Positions 57,169-64,000 of a stretch of DNA of 64,000 nucleotides are shown here, piece by piece (positions within the stretch are counted from its first letter, which is position 1; each line of letters opens with the position of its first letter). The notes beneath the pieces are model-generated. The model was not told the origin of the DNA and did no database searches. It saw nothing but the letters and a program-made list of their open reading frames with translations. The DNA is taken from assembly GCF_009901565.1 (NCBI RefSeq), contig NZ_WXEW01000004.1, positions 310,001 through 374,000 of the forward strand, read 5' to 3'. The DNA comes from Herbidospora solisilvae (lineage in GTDB: Bacteria; Actinomycetota; Actinomycetes; Streptosporangiales; Streptosporangiaceae). Made by a program: the position numbers and the translations under genes.

Positions 57169-57636
57169 ATGTCCTGGAGATCCCTGATCTACTTCGCCCT
57201 GGCGTTCTGCGTGTCGATGGCCAACATGGTCGCGGGCGGGGGCGCGCTGACGGGGCCGCTCGCCTACGTCGACCCCGACGGCGAGTGTGCCTACACACCG
57301 GAGGAGACCGGTGCCGGGCCTTCCGTCGATCAGGTGGTGTCCGTCTCCGCCGCCCCCGCGATCGTGGTGGCCGGCCTCCTCGTCCTGGCCCTGGCCACCA
57401 CCCACGGCCGGGCCCGGCTCGGCCGGGTGACGGTCCGGGCGCTGGCGGGGGTGCTGCTGCTGACGGGCGGCTACGGCACCGTGACCTTCCTCTTCAACTT
57501 GATCGCCTACTCCGACTGCTACTACGGCCTGGGCGGCGACGTGAGCGAACTGGTCTACTTCGTGGCCCCGGCAGTGCCCCCCGCGGTCGCCGCGACGGCC
57601 ATGGTCCTGGCCGCCGCCCGCGACGACCGGCCGTGA
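57169..57636 (+). CDS. Hypothetical membrane protein
   Basis: 155 residues, four hydrophobic segments (LIYFALAFCVSMANMVAGG; SAAPAIVVAGLLVLALA; VRALAGVLLLTGGYGTVTFLFNLIA; VYFVAPAVPPAVAATAMVLAAA), with an extracytoplasmic loop carrying ECAYTPEETGAG. Unknown family. Its start follows the stop of the previous gene by 12 bases. Confidence 0.68.
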   Translation: MSWRSLIYFALAFCVSMANMVAGGGALTGPLAYVDPDGECAYTPEETGAGPSVDQVVSVSAAPAIVVAGLLVLALATTHGRARLGRVTVRALAGVLLLTGGYGTVTFLFNLIAYSDCYYGLGGDVSELVYFVAPAVPPAVAATAMVLAAARDDRP

Positions 57637-57683
57637 CGGTCGTTCTGTCGGCTCCCGCAGCCGGTCTTCGTCGTGCCGGAACC

Positions 57684-57705
57684 TTAGTTCAACACTTTGA
57701 CATAA
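57684..57705. promoter_or_regulatory. ROK-like operator downstream of the rok gene
   Basis: TTAGTTCAA-CACT-TTGACATAA, an imperfect inverted repeat matching at seven of nine positions per arm, 4 bases beyond the stop of the ROK gene. TTAGTTCAA recurs upstream of that gene at 58930. Confidence 0.45.
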
Positions 57706-57708
57706 GCA

Positions 57709-58899
57709 TCAACTGGCCACGTGCAGTCGCAGTGGAGCGCTCGCGTCGAGGAACTCCTCCAGCACCAGCGTGGCCGCTCCCATGGCGACCGCGTCGGGGC
57801 CCAGTTCGCCCAGCACGATCGAGGTCGCGTTGTAGGGCTGGGTGAGGGAGTTCTCCCCCACCACGACGCGGATCTGGTCGAGGTGCCGTTCGCCGATCAT
57901 CAGGCCGGCCCAGCCGCCGATCAGTATGCGCTCCGGGTTCAGCATGTTGATCAGGTTCGCCAGACCGGTCCCCAGGTAGGTGAGCGTCTCGTCGACGACC
58001 GGACCGCCGTCGGCGAGCACCCGGCCGAGCGCCGACGGCCAGTCGGTCGTCTGGGCCGGCACCCCGGCCCTGGCCAGCAGCCCTTCTGCCCCGATGTAGG
58101 CCTCCAGGCAGCCGCGCGAGCCGCAGCGGCACGGGCGGCCGTTCATCTCGATCTTGGTGTGGCCCCATTCGCCGGCGGAGTTCGAGGTCCCGCGCACGGC
58201 CTGGCCGTCGGCCACCACCGTGGCCCCGACACCCGAGCCGATCAGCACGATCACCGCGTGGTCGGCCCCCCGGCCGGCCCCGAACCACAACTCGGCCTGA
58301 CCCATCGTCTTGGCGCCGTTGTCGATGAAGACGGGCAGGGAGGTGCCGGCCCGCATCAGCGCGCCCAGCGGGACGCCGTCCCAGCCGAAGGTCTTGGCGT
58401 GGATGAGCGCGTCGGAGGCGCCGCGCTCGACGATCCCGGGCACCCCGATGCCGACGCCGAGCACCTGGGCGGCGGTCACCTGGCCGTCGGCCAGCACGAC
58501 GTCGATCCCGGCCAGGATCCGCCGCGCGACCAGCTCGATGTCGTGGTGGGAGGGCCGGAGGGTGTAGTCGACCCGGGCCTTCTCGGTCATCTCCAGGTCG
58601 AAGAGCTCGACCCTCACGTGGGTCTCGGCGACGTCGACGCCGATGAGGTAGGCGTACACGGGATTGACCCGGAGCAGCACCCTCGGCCGGCCGCCGTCGC
58701 TGTCGACCTGACCGGCCTCCATGAGGATCTTCTCGGTCAAAAGGTCGCCGGTCATGGTGCTGATGGTCGCCGCGCTCAGGCCGGTGAGGCCGGTCAGCTC
58801 ATGTCGGCTGCGGGGACCGCCGAAGTACAGCGTCCGCAGCAGCATGCCGCGGTTCCCCTTCCGGACGTCCCTGACCGTCTTGCGCTCCGGCCTTGCCAT
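57709..58899 (-). CDS. ROK-family transcriptional regulator
   Basis: 396 residues. N-terminal winged helix: NRGMLLRTLYFGGPRSRHELTGLTGLSAATISTMTGDLLTEKIL. Then the sugar-kinase-like ROK domain with VLGVGIGVPGIVERG, DNGAKTMGQAELWFGAGRG, and the zinc motif CRCGSRGCLEAYIG. It lacks a clean kinase role and acts as a sugar-sensing repressor. It is divergent from the sugar ABC genes at 59080-62144; operator-like repeats lie on both sides of it. Confidence 0.92.
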   Translation of the reverse strand: MARPERKTVRDVRKGNRGMLLRTLYFGGPRSRHELTGLTGLSAATISTMTGDLLTEKILMEAGQVDSDGGRPRVLLRVNPVYAYLIGVDVAETHVRVELFDLEMTEKARVDYTLRPSHHDIELVARRILAGIDVVLADGQVTAAQVLGVGIGVPGIVERGASDALIHAKTFGWDGVPLGALMRAGTSLPVFIDNGAKTMGQAELWFGAGRGADHAVIVLIGSGVGATVVADGQAVRGTSNSAGEWGHTKIEMNGRPCRCGSRGCLEAYIGAEGLLARAGVPAQTTDWPSALGRVLADGGPVVDETLTYLGTGLANLINMLNPERILIGGWAGLMIGERHLDQIRVVVGENSLTQPYNATSIVLGELGPDAVAMGAATLVLEEFLDASAPLRLHVAS

Positions 58900-58932
58900 G
58901 GGCCTGTCCTCCCGTTTTCTGCCGACATGTTA

Positions 58933-58947
58933 GTTCAATGCGTGAAC
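58933..58947. promoter_or_regulatory. ROK operator candidate in the divergent promoter
   Basis: GTTCA-ATGCG-TGAAC, a perfect inverted repeat 34 bases before the rok start. TTAGTTCAA at 58930-58938 is shared with the site after the gene; TGTTCAAC also occurs at 59052-59059 just before the ABC genes. Confidence 0.6.
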
Positions 58948-59079
58948 GAAACGGCTACCAGGCAAGTGCCGCCGCACAGGGTAGCGGGTGTCGCGTTACC
59001 AAAGCGTTTCCGACGAGGGACTGATCTTTTTTTGCGTCTTACATTATCGTCTGTTCAACCCCCCGAGAAGGAGATGGAA

Positions 59080-60306
59080 ATGATCAGGAGAGTCACTGGG
59101 GCGGCTGCCGCAGCGGTGCTGCTCGCCGGGCTCGCCGCCTGCGGCGGCGGCTCCGAGGAGGGCGGCGCGGGCTCTGCCACGGAGTTGACCTACTGGATGT
59201 TCCAGGACCGCACCCCTCAGGCCGGCGAGGTGGTCGAGAAGATCCGCACGGACTTCGAGAAGGCCAACCCCGGGGTCAAGGTGAACATCGTCAAGATCCC
59301 CAAGGACGACTACAACACCAAGCTCGGCTCCGCCCTCGCCGGCAACACGGTCCCCGACGTCGGGATCCTCGACCAGCCCCTGGTCTCCCGCTTCGCGCAG
59401 GAGGGCACCATCAAGGAGGTCCCGGCCGGCACCCTCAATGAGGCCGACTTCTGGGAGGGCGCGCTCAACACCAACAAGGTGGGCGGCAAGCTCTACGGCT
59501 TCCCGATCGACCACACCGCGGTCGCCCTCTTCTACAACAAGGCGCTGGTCCCGACCCCGCCGAAGACGTGGGACGAGCTCAAGTCGATCAGCGCCGCGAT
59601 CCACCAGAAGGACCCGAAGGTGGCCGGCATCGTGGTGCCGAAGGGCGACGGCTACGGCGCCTGGATGTGGCCGGGCGTGGTCGGCGGAGCCGGCGGCCAG
59701 ATGGTCGACGAGGCGAACAAGAAGATCCTGTTCGACCAGGCGCCGGCGGTCGAGGCGCTCCAGCTCTGGGTCGACCTGCTGCCGTCCTCGCCCCGTGAGA
59801 TCACCGACTCCGACCAGGCGTTCGCCAACGGCCTCGCGGGCATGATGATCTCCGGTCCGTGGGACGTCGCCACGATCAAGGACCAGTTCCCCGACCTCGA
59901 CTTCAACGTCGCCCCGCTGCCGTACAAGACGACCCCGGCGGGCAACATCGGCGGCGAGAACGCGGTCGTGTTCACGAAGGGCAAGAACGAGCAGCTCGCG
60001 TGGAAGTGGCTGCAGCACCTGACCAACTCCACCAACAACACCGTGCTGGCCCAGGCCCTGGGCGGCTTCCCGGTCAACAAGGAGGCCGCCGAGCGCGACG
60101 CCGCCACGTTCGGCGAGCAGCAGCAGGCCTTCCTGGAGCAGCTCAAGGTGGCGCAGGCCCGTCCGGCCCTCCCGCAGTGGATCCAGATCAACGACGAGAT
60201 CATCGCCCCGGCCCTGGAGTCGGCGCTGAGCGGCAAGATGACCGCCCAGGAGGCGCTCACCGACGCGGCCAACAAGACCCGCGCCCTGCTCGGCTGGAAC
60301 AGCTAG
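59080..60306 (+). CDS. Carbohydrate ABC transporter substrate-binding lipoprotein
   Basis: 408 residues from ATG 59080 (AAGGAG, 6 bases before); ATG 59074 is too close to that site. Lipobox LAAC with Cys at residue 20. SBP_bac_1 fold: LTYWMFQDRTPQ, FEKANPGVKVNIVKIPKDDYNTKL, PDVGILDQPLVSRFAQEG and, later, GEMAVVFTKG-like GENAVVFTKGKNEQLAWKWLQHLT. It catches an oligosaccharide outside the membrane. First gene of a three-gene transporter operon next to ROK. Confidence 0.93.
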   Translation: MIRRVTGAAAAAVLLAGLAACGGGSEEGGAGSATELTYWMFQDRTPQAGEVVEKIRTDFEKANPGVKVNIVKIPKDDYNTKLGSALAGNTVPDVGILDQPLVSRFAQEGTIKEVPAGTLNEADFWEGALNTNKVGGKLYGFPIDHTAVALFYNKALVPTPPKTWDELKSISAAIHQKDPKVAGIVVPKGDGYGAWMWPGVVGGAGGQMVDEANKKILFDQAPAVEALQLWVDLLPSSPREITDSDQAFANGLAGMMISGPWDVATIKDQFPDLDFNVAPLPYKTTPAGNIGGENAVVFTKGKNEQLAWKWLQHLTNSTNNTVLAQALGGFPVNKEAAERDAATFGEQQQAFLEQLKVAQARPALPQWIQINDEIIAPALESALSGKMTAQEALTDAANKTRALLGWNS

Positions 60307-60333
60307 CCCAGTCATCACGGAAGCGAGGCAACC

Positions 60334-61302
60334 GTGGCATCTCCGGTCGTGGCCCAGCGGCCCGCCGAGACGCCGGCCAGGCCCGGACGGCGCCGCCGTC
60401 CGGGCATCGGCAGGCGTGACCACCTGATCGGGTGGCTCCTCATCGCCCCCGCGCTGGTGTACTTCATCATCTTCCTGCTCTATCCGGCCCTGGCGGCCCT
60501 GTACTACAGCTTCACCGAGTGGGACCTGCACTCCGCGCCGATCTGGGTGGGGCTGCAGAACTACACCGACCTGTTCTTCGACGACGTGAAGTATCCGCAC
60601 TTCTGGAAGTCGATCCAGGTCACCCTGCAGTACACGCTCGTCGCGGTGCCGCTGACGCTGGTGGCGGCGCTGGGCCAGGCGCTGCTGATCAACGCCATCC
60701 GGCGCGGCTCGAACCTGTTCCGACTGCTGCTGTTCCTGCCCGTCGTGACCGCGGAGGCGGCGGTCGGCGCCATCTGGCGCTGGCTCTACGACCCGCAGTA
60801 CGGCCTGGTCAACGCCGTGCTCGGACTGGTGGGCATCCCCCGGCAGAACTGGCTGAACACCCCGGAGCTGGTCATCCCGGCGCTGGCCTTCATCGCCGCC
60901 TGGCAGTGCGGCATCTCGATGATCATCTACCTGGCCGGGCTGAAGAGCATCCCCGAGTCGATCAGGGAGGCGGCGGTCATCGACGGCGCGGGCCCGGTGC
61001 AGCGCTTCTTCAAGGTGACGGTCCCGATGCTCCGCCCGACCACGTTCTACCTCGTCGTGACCGGCATCATCGCCGCGCTCCAGGTCTTCGGGCTCGTGTA
61101 CGTCATCTTCAGCGGCGGCGGCAACCGGAGCGTCACCGGCGGCCCCGAGCAGTCGGGCCTGGCCTACGTGCTGCACATCTACCTGTACGCGTTCCGCTAC
61201 AACGCGATGGGCGCCGCCTGCGCGATGTCGTTCATCCTCCTGGTCTTCATCATGATCATCACGTTCGTGCAGTTCAAGTTCATGAAGCAGGAGGCGTCGT
61301 GA
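60334..61302 (+). CDS. Carbohydrate ABC transporter permease, MalF type
   Basis: 322 residues starting with GTG. Six membrane helices, first near 33-55 (LIGWLLIAPALVYFIIFLLYPALAALYYSFTEW). The EAA loop, ESIREAAVIDGAGPVQRFFKVTVPMLRP, docks the ATPase. GAGGCAACC precedes the start. Partner of the permease that follows with a 4-base overlap. Substrate set by the binding protein. Confidence 0.93.
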   Translation: MASPVVAQRPAETPARPGRRRRPGIGRRDHLIGWLLIAPALVYFIIFLLYPALAALYYSFTEWDLHSAPIWVGLQNYTDLFFDDVKYPHFWKSIQVTLQYTLVAVPLTLVAALGQALLINAIRRGSNLFRLLLFLPVVTAEAAVGAIWRWLYDPQYGLVNAVLGLVGIPRQNWLNTPELVIPALAFIAAWQCGISMIIYLAGLKSIPESIREAAVIDGAGPVQRFFKVTVPMLRPTTFYLVVTGIIAALQVFGLVYVIFSGGGNRSVTGGPEQSGLAYVLHIYLYAFRYNAMGAACAMSFILLVFIMIITFVQFKFMKQEAS

Positions 61303-62144
61303 ACCAGAAGACGGTGCGCCGCCTGCCCATCTACATCGCGCTGATCCTGCTGGCGCTGGTGTCGGTCGTCCCGTTCGTGTGGATGCTCGCGACGTCGTTC
61401 AAGAACGGCCCCGACGTCTACACCCAGGTGCCGCAGCTCCTCCCGCTGGACAAGAAGACCGGCGAGTGGAACCCCACGCTGGGGAACTACGAGTACGTCT
61501 TCACCATCAGCGGCCTGGGCACGGCGTTCTGGAACAGCGTGTGGATCACCTGCGTGCTGGTCCCGCTGAAGCTGCTGATCGACGCCCTGGCGGCCTACGC
61601 GTTCGCGCGCATCCCGTTCCCGGGCCGGGACAAGATCTTCGTCCTGATGCTGGCCGGCATGATGGTGCCGACGATCACCCTGCTGGTGCCGCGTCTGCAC
61701 GTCACGCAGTTGCTCGGCGTCTACGACTCGCCGTGGGGCATCATCCTGCCCAACGTGGCCTCGGTGCTGGACATCTTCCTCATGCGCCAGTTCTTCCGCA
61801 CACTTCCGGTCGAACTGGAGGAAGCCGCCCGCATCGACGGCGCGGGCCGGATGGCCATCTTCTGGCGGGTGATCCTGCCGCTGTCGAAGCCGGTGCTGGC
61901 CGTTGTGACGATCACCAGCTTCATCTTCCACTGGAACGACCTGGTGTGGCCGCTGATCGTGCTCAACAGCCCCGACCTCTACACGCTGCCGCTGGCCTTG
62001 CAGCAGCTCGCGAGCACGGAGTCGGGCCGGGCCTACTACATCATGGCGGGCGCGGCGCTCGCGGTGATCCCGGTCATGGTCGTGCTGCTGATCTTCCAGC
62101 GGCGCATCATGCAGGGCATCGCGTTCTCGGGCCTGAAGAGCTAG
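61299..62144 (+). CDS. Carbohydrate ABC transporter permease, MalG type
   Basis: 281 residues; GTG overlaps the MalF stop (GTGA). Six helices; EAA loop EEAARIDGAGRMAIFWRVILPLSKP near residues 172-196. No ATPase follows: in actinomycetes a shared MsiK-type ATPase serves such systems. Imports the sugar bound by the protein at 59080. Confidence 0.93.
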   Translation: MNQKTVRRLPIYIALILLALVSVVPFVWMLATSFKNGPDVYTQVPQLLPLDKKTGEWNPTLGNYEYVFTISGLGTAFWNSVWITCVLVPLKLLIDALAAYAFARIPFPGRDKIFVLMLAGMMVPTITLLVPRLHVTQLLGVYDSPWGIILPNVASVLDIFLMRQFFRTLPVELEEAARIDGAGRMAIFWRVILPLSKPVLAVVTITSFIFHWNDLVWPLIVLNSPDLYTLPLALQQLASTESGRAYYIMAGAALAVIPVMVVLLIFQRRIMQGIAFSGLKS

Positions 62145-62162
62145 AGGCTTCTCAGACGTGCG

Positions 62163-62207
62163 GAGGGTGTCCGGCATCGGGTCGTGACCACCGAAACAGA
62201 CACCCTC
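62163..62207 (+). terminator. Stem-loop after the sugar transporter
   Basis: GAGGGTGTC, 27-base loop, GACACCCTC: 9-bp perfect stem 18 bases after the last stop. The long loop lowers confidence. Confidence 0.5.
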
Positions 62208-62253
62208 TCAACGGAAGATCCGGCGGCATCGTGGACGGCCGCCCCGACCGCGA

Positions 62254-62844
62254 CTACGGCGCGATCGCCGCCGGACGCGGGATCGAGTAGGTCGTGTGGG
62301 GGGCGTCCAGCCACTCGCGGTCGAGCCTGCGGCCGGTGACCCGGCCGATCACGGTCAGCGCCGAGGTGAAGCTCTCGGCGGGCTCGGCGTCGTCGATGTC
62401 GAAGCGCAGGCCGTCCATGAACGGGTCGAGGGCGGCCGGATCGGCGCCGTGGCGCTCGGCGGGAGAGAAGAGGTCGAAGGCGGTGACCACCTGGCCGCCG
62501 GCGGCGTACTTGAGGAAGGACGTGCCGTCCTCGTTCCACGAGACGGCGAACGCCCGCCCTCCTCCCCGCGTGAGGGTGACCAGCGCGTCCTCTTCGGTGG
62601 GACGCCAGTCGCCGATGAGCAGCGTCCAGTCGCCGATCGGGCCGGCCAACAGGGCGCCCTCGTCGTCTTCGTCGACCCAGCCCCAGCAGCCCTCGAAGCG
62701 GTCGGGCACCCCCGAGGCAGGGTCGCCCTTCAGCAGCGCGACCGCCTCTTCGACCGGCGTGCCCTCGACCCAGACGGCGTAGAACCAGTGCATCGGGACG
62801 TCACTTGGGTCATACGAGGCGAGTAGGCGGTAGAGGTCGTCCAT
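62254..62844 (-). CDS. DUF6461-family protein
   Basis: 196 residues. HWFYAVWVEGTPVEEAVALLKG near the start, DWTLLIGDWRPTEEDALVTLTRGGGRAFAVSWNEDGTSFLKYAAGGQVVTAFDLFSPAERHGADPAALDPFMDGL and LTVIGRVTGRRLDREWLD are the family blocks. Soluble; probable cytoplasmic protein of unknown function, possibly an immunity-type protein. Its ATG overlaps the stop of the 68-residue gene upstream (TGATG), so they are coupled. A relative lies at 63245. Confidence 0.8.
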   Translation of the reverse strand: MDDLYRLLASYDPSDVPMHWFYAVWVEGTPVEEAVALLKGDPASGVPDRFEGCWGWVDEDDEGALLAGPIGDWTLLIGDWRPTEEDALVTLTRGGGRAFAVSWNEDGTSFLKYAAGGQVVTAFDLFSPAERHGADPAALDPFMDGLRFDIDDAEPAESFTSALTVIGRVTGRRLDREWLDAPHTTYSIPRPAAIAP

Positions 62845-63050
62845 CAGCCGAGGTCGATTCGCTCGTGGAACCCGCCGACGCCGCGTCCGGCGTCGGTCAG
62901 GCGGATCTCCCGGCTCCAGTGGGCGATCCGGCCGGTCTCAGCGGTGCGGCTCATCTCCCCGACGAGATGACCGGCGTGGACGTGCCCGAGGACCCGGCCG
63001 CGCTCCCGGGCCGGCCGGTCGACCTCGGCGAACAGCAGGGCGCCGGTCAT
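62844..63050 (-). CDS. Small hypothetical protein, 68 residues
   Basis: Starts at ATG 63050, which overlaps the stop of the decayed gene upstream (ATGA), and is coupled to the DUF6461 gene. MTGALLFAEVDRPARERGRVLG, then HAGHLVGEMSRTAETGRIAHWSREIRLTDAGRGVGGFHERIDLG, charged and soluble. No family known. The couplings at both ends argue that it is read. Confidence 0.5.
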   Translation of the reverse strand: MTGALLFAEVDRPARERGRVLGHVHAGHLVGEMSRTAETGRIAHWSREIRLTDAGRGVGGFHERIDLG

Positions 63051-63175
63051 GCCGGGATCGAGGCATTGGTGGTCTTCACCGTCTCCGGCCGGAACCCGGG
63101 CAGCGCGTCGGGATGGCCGTCGAGCTCCCGGCCGGCTGGACCTGCTCCATAGGAGAAGATCAACTGATCGGACAA
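63047..63175 (-). pseudogene. Decayed gamma-glutamylcyclotransferase-like gene
   Basis: A 42-codon frame with a TTG start preceded by AAAGGAG. It reads DQLIFSYG, which is how GGCT-like (AIG2 fold) proteins begin, then directly GRELDGHPDALPGFRPETV, which in full-length relatives lies after an added ~10 residues (a TL-turn and helix). The frame stops 12 residues later, though the domain should run on for more than 100. Thus an internal gap plus truncation. Assignment is by motif memory only. Confidence 0.5.
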
Positions 63176-63244
63176 TCCGGCTCCTTTGGAACACGACATC
63201 GGCGGCCCGGCCAAGATAACCGGAAATATCCCGACCCGGCTCGT

Positions 63245-63847
63245 TCACGCTTCCGGGGAGACGGGGTGGAGGGTCCGGGTCGTCGAGAACCAGGGCCGGT
63301 CGATGAAACGGCCGGTTATCCGTCCCATCATGACTAGGAAGCGGTCGAACGTCTCGGCGTCGCTCAAGTCCCCCACGAGTTCGAGCCCGCGCCCGTGGGC
63401 CGCGAACTCCTCGACCTCCACCTTGCCTCCTGGCTCAGACGGTGGGTACACATCTCCGATGTAGTCGCCGTCTCGCAGGTAGATCAGGTGGCCGGGGTGG
63501 ACGACCTCGTGGAAATAGGCCTCCAGGACACGCCGCCCACCCGAACTCAACGCCTCGACGATCTCCGGCGGCACCGATCCGCGGTTGACGGTGAGGACGA
63601 CCGACCAGCCCGGCGCGTGCTCCCCGACCCAGACGACCGGCGTCCTCGGGTTGACGCCAGACGACCGCATGGCCGTGGGGAAGTCGCACGGTGCACCGGA
63701 ATCAGGCTCAACACCCATGCGCCGGGCGATCTCGCCGACGTCTTCGGTGTCCACCCACAGGCAGTTGAACGACTCCAGATGGTGCTCCACCAGGAGAACC
63801 CACTGGCTTTCCTCCGGAAGAGCATTCTCTGCGATCTGCATCGTCAT
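63245..63847 (-). CDS. DUF6461-like protein
   Basis: 200 residues from the ATG at 63847 (GAAAG just upstream); ATG 63841 is possible. LVEHHLESFNCLWVDTEDVGEIARRMG, PVVWVGEHAPGWSVVLTVNRGSVPPEIVEALSSGGRRVLEAYFHEV, YLRDGDYIGDVYPPSEPGG and VMMGRITGRFIDRPWF correspond to the blocks of the gene at 62254 (IGRVTGRRLDREWL), so the two are paralogues. Role unknown. Confidence 0.72.
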   Translation of the reverse strand: MTMQIAENALPEESQWVLLVEHHLESFNCLWVDTEDVGEIARRMGVEPDSGAPCDFPTAMRSSGVNPRTPVVWVGEHAPGWSVVLTVNRGSVPPEIVEALSSGGRRVLEAYFHEVVHPGHLIYLRDGDYIGDVYPPSEPGGKVEVEEFAAHGRGLELVGDLSDAETFDRFLVMMGRITGRFIDRPWFSTTRTLHPVSPEA

Positions 63848-63910
63848 TCTTTCACTCGTATTCGACGGAATGACGACGGTGCGGCACACCTCGTCCGGGA
63901 GAGCCGCTGC

Positions 63911-64000
63911 TCAGGACGGTCCGGCAGCTGATCGACTCATGAACAGCACGGCGGCCGGACCATTGAGGGCGTCGGTGTCCGAATGGTTCAGCGGATCCTG
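63911..64000 (-). CDS. Partial C-terminus of a gene entering from the right edge
   Basis: An open frame of 29 codons plus stop, reading DPLNHSDTDALNGPAAVL near the edge and ending SAAGPS. It may be the end of a longer protein placed upstream of the DUF6461 group. Too short to identify; it may be a chance frame. Confidence 0.25.
   Translation of the reverse strand, partial: QDPLNHSDTDALNGPAAVLFMSRSAAGPS

Noticed and set aside
58990-59020. AAAGCGTTT before the sugar transporter as a LacI-type operator
   Set aside because: It is not a proper palindrome (odd centre) and the neighbouring regulator is ROK-type with better sites.

Overview
The window is strongly GC-rich, densely packed DNA from an actinomycete. 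Family content points to a filamentous Streptosporangiales-type genome (Nonomuraea / Streptosporangium / Sphaerisporangium-like). The pointers are an XRE-DUF397-ATPase trio, a sigma factor paired with a CU044_5270-family protein, a deazaflavin (F420)-type nitroreductase, a streptogrisin-like protease, Asp23/DUF6286 genes, a lone MsiK-style sugar transporter without its own ATPase, and several starts that look leaderless. The genus is an inference; no rRNA gene is present. No CRISPR array, plasmid origin or complete insertion sequence was seen.

Layout. 1-1150: a BtuF-like cobalamin-binding lipoprotein behind a clear cobalamin riboswitch, leading out of the window into a coupled gene. 1194-8116: a two-component system whose kinase lacks part of its linker, an acyltransferase, an oxidoreductase, a phosphatase, a whiJ-like regulatory trio and a large hairpin with a tandem duplication. 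8349-18353: a helicase-associated protein, an AraC regulator with a monooxygenase and an esterase, RidA, a penicillin acylase, a DUF1349 protein and an acyl-ACP desaturase with a double palindromic operator.

18337-27619 is the most interesting part. A minus-strand run begins with kdd-kamD-kamE-kal (lysine 5,6-aminomutase pathway), every junction overlapping by 4 bases, with kce divergent across an 18-bp palindrome. It continues through a MarR regulator into a second tightly packed run: nitroreductase, patatin, MGT-type glycosyltransferase, membrane protein and alpha/beta hydrolase. Together kamDE, kdd, kce and kal encode conversion of beta-lysine to acetoacetate and crotonyl-CoA, the clostridial lysine-fermentation route, here in a presumed aerobe. 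The first enzyme (KamA) is not in the window. KamDE needs cobalamin, which fits the B12-controlled uptake gene at the left edge.

27573-46406: small membrane proteins, an M20 amidohydrolase, an ECF sigma factor with its partner, a secreted GH74 xyloglucanase with a Ser-Pro linker and CBM2, peptide deformylase, a second patatin, an F420-type enzyme, a sodium:solute symporter, an orphan xylose-type binding protein, a LysR regulator, a secreted serine protease, a membrane-anchored MacB-like domain protein, and an IclR regulator divergent from a large secreted DUF5107 protein. 46534-50182: a CAT-anticodon tRNA beside a tyrosine recombinase, then a six-gene Asp23/AmaP envelope-stress operon. 50404-58899: hydrolase, oxidoreductases, a molbindin, an ArsR-SRPBCC-VOC operon and a ROK regulator. 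59080-62144: a carbohydrate ABC importer controlled by that ROK protein. 62254-64000: two DUF6461 genes, a 68-residue ORF and a decayed gamma-glutamylcyclotransferase-like gene, running into a partial ORF at the right edge.
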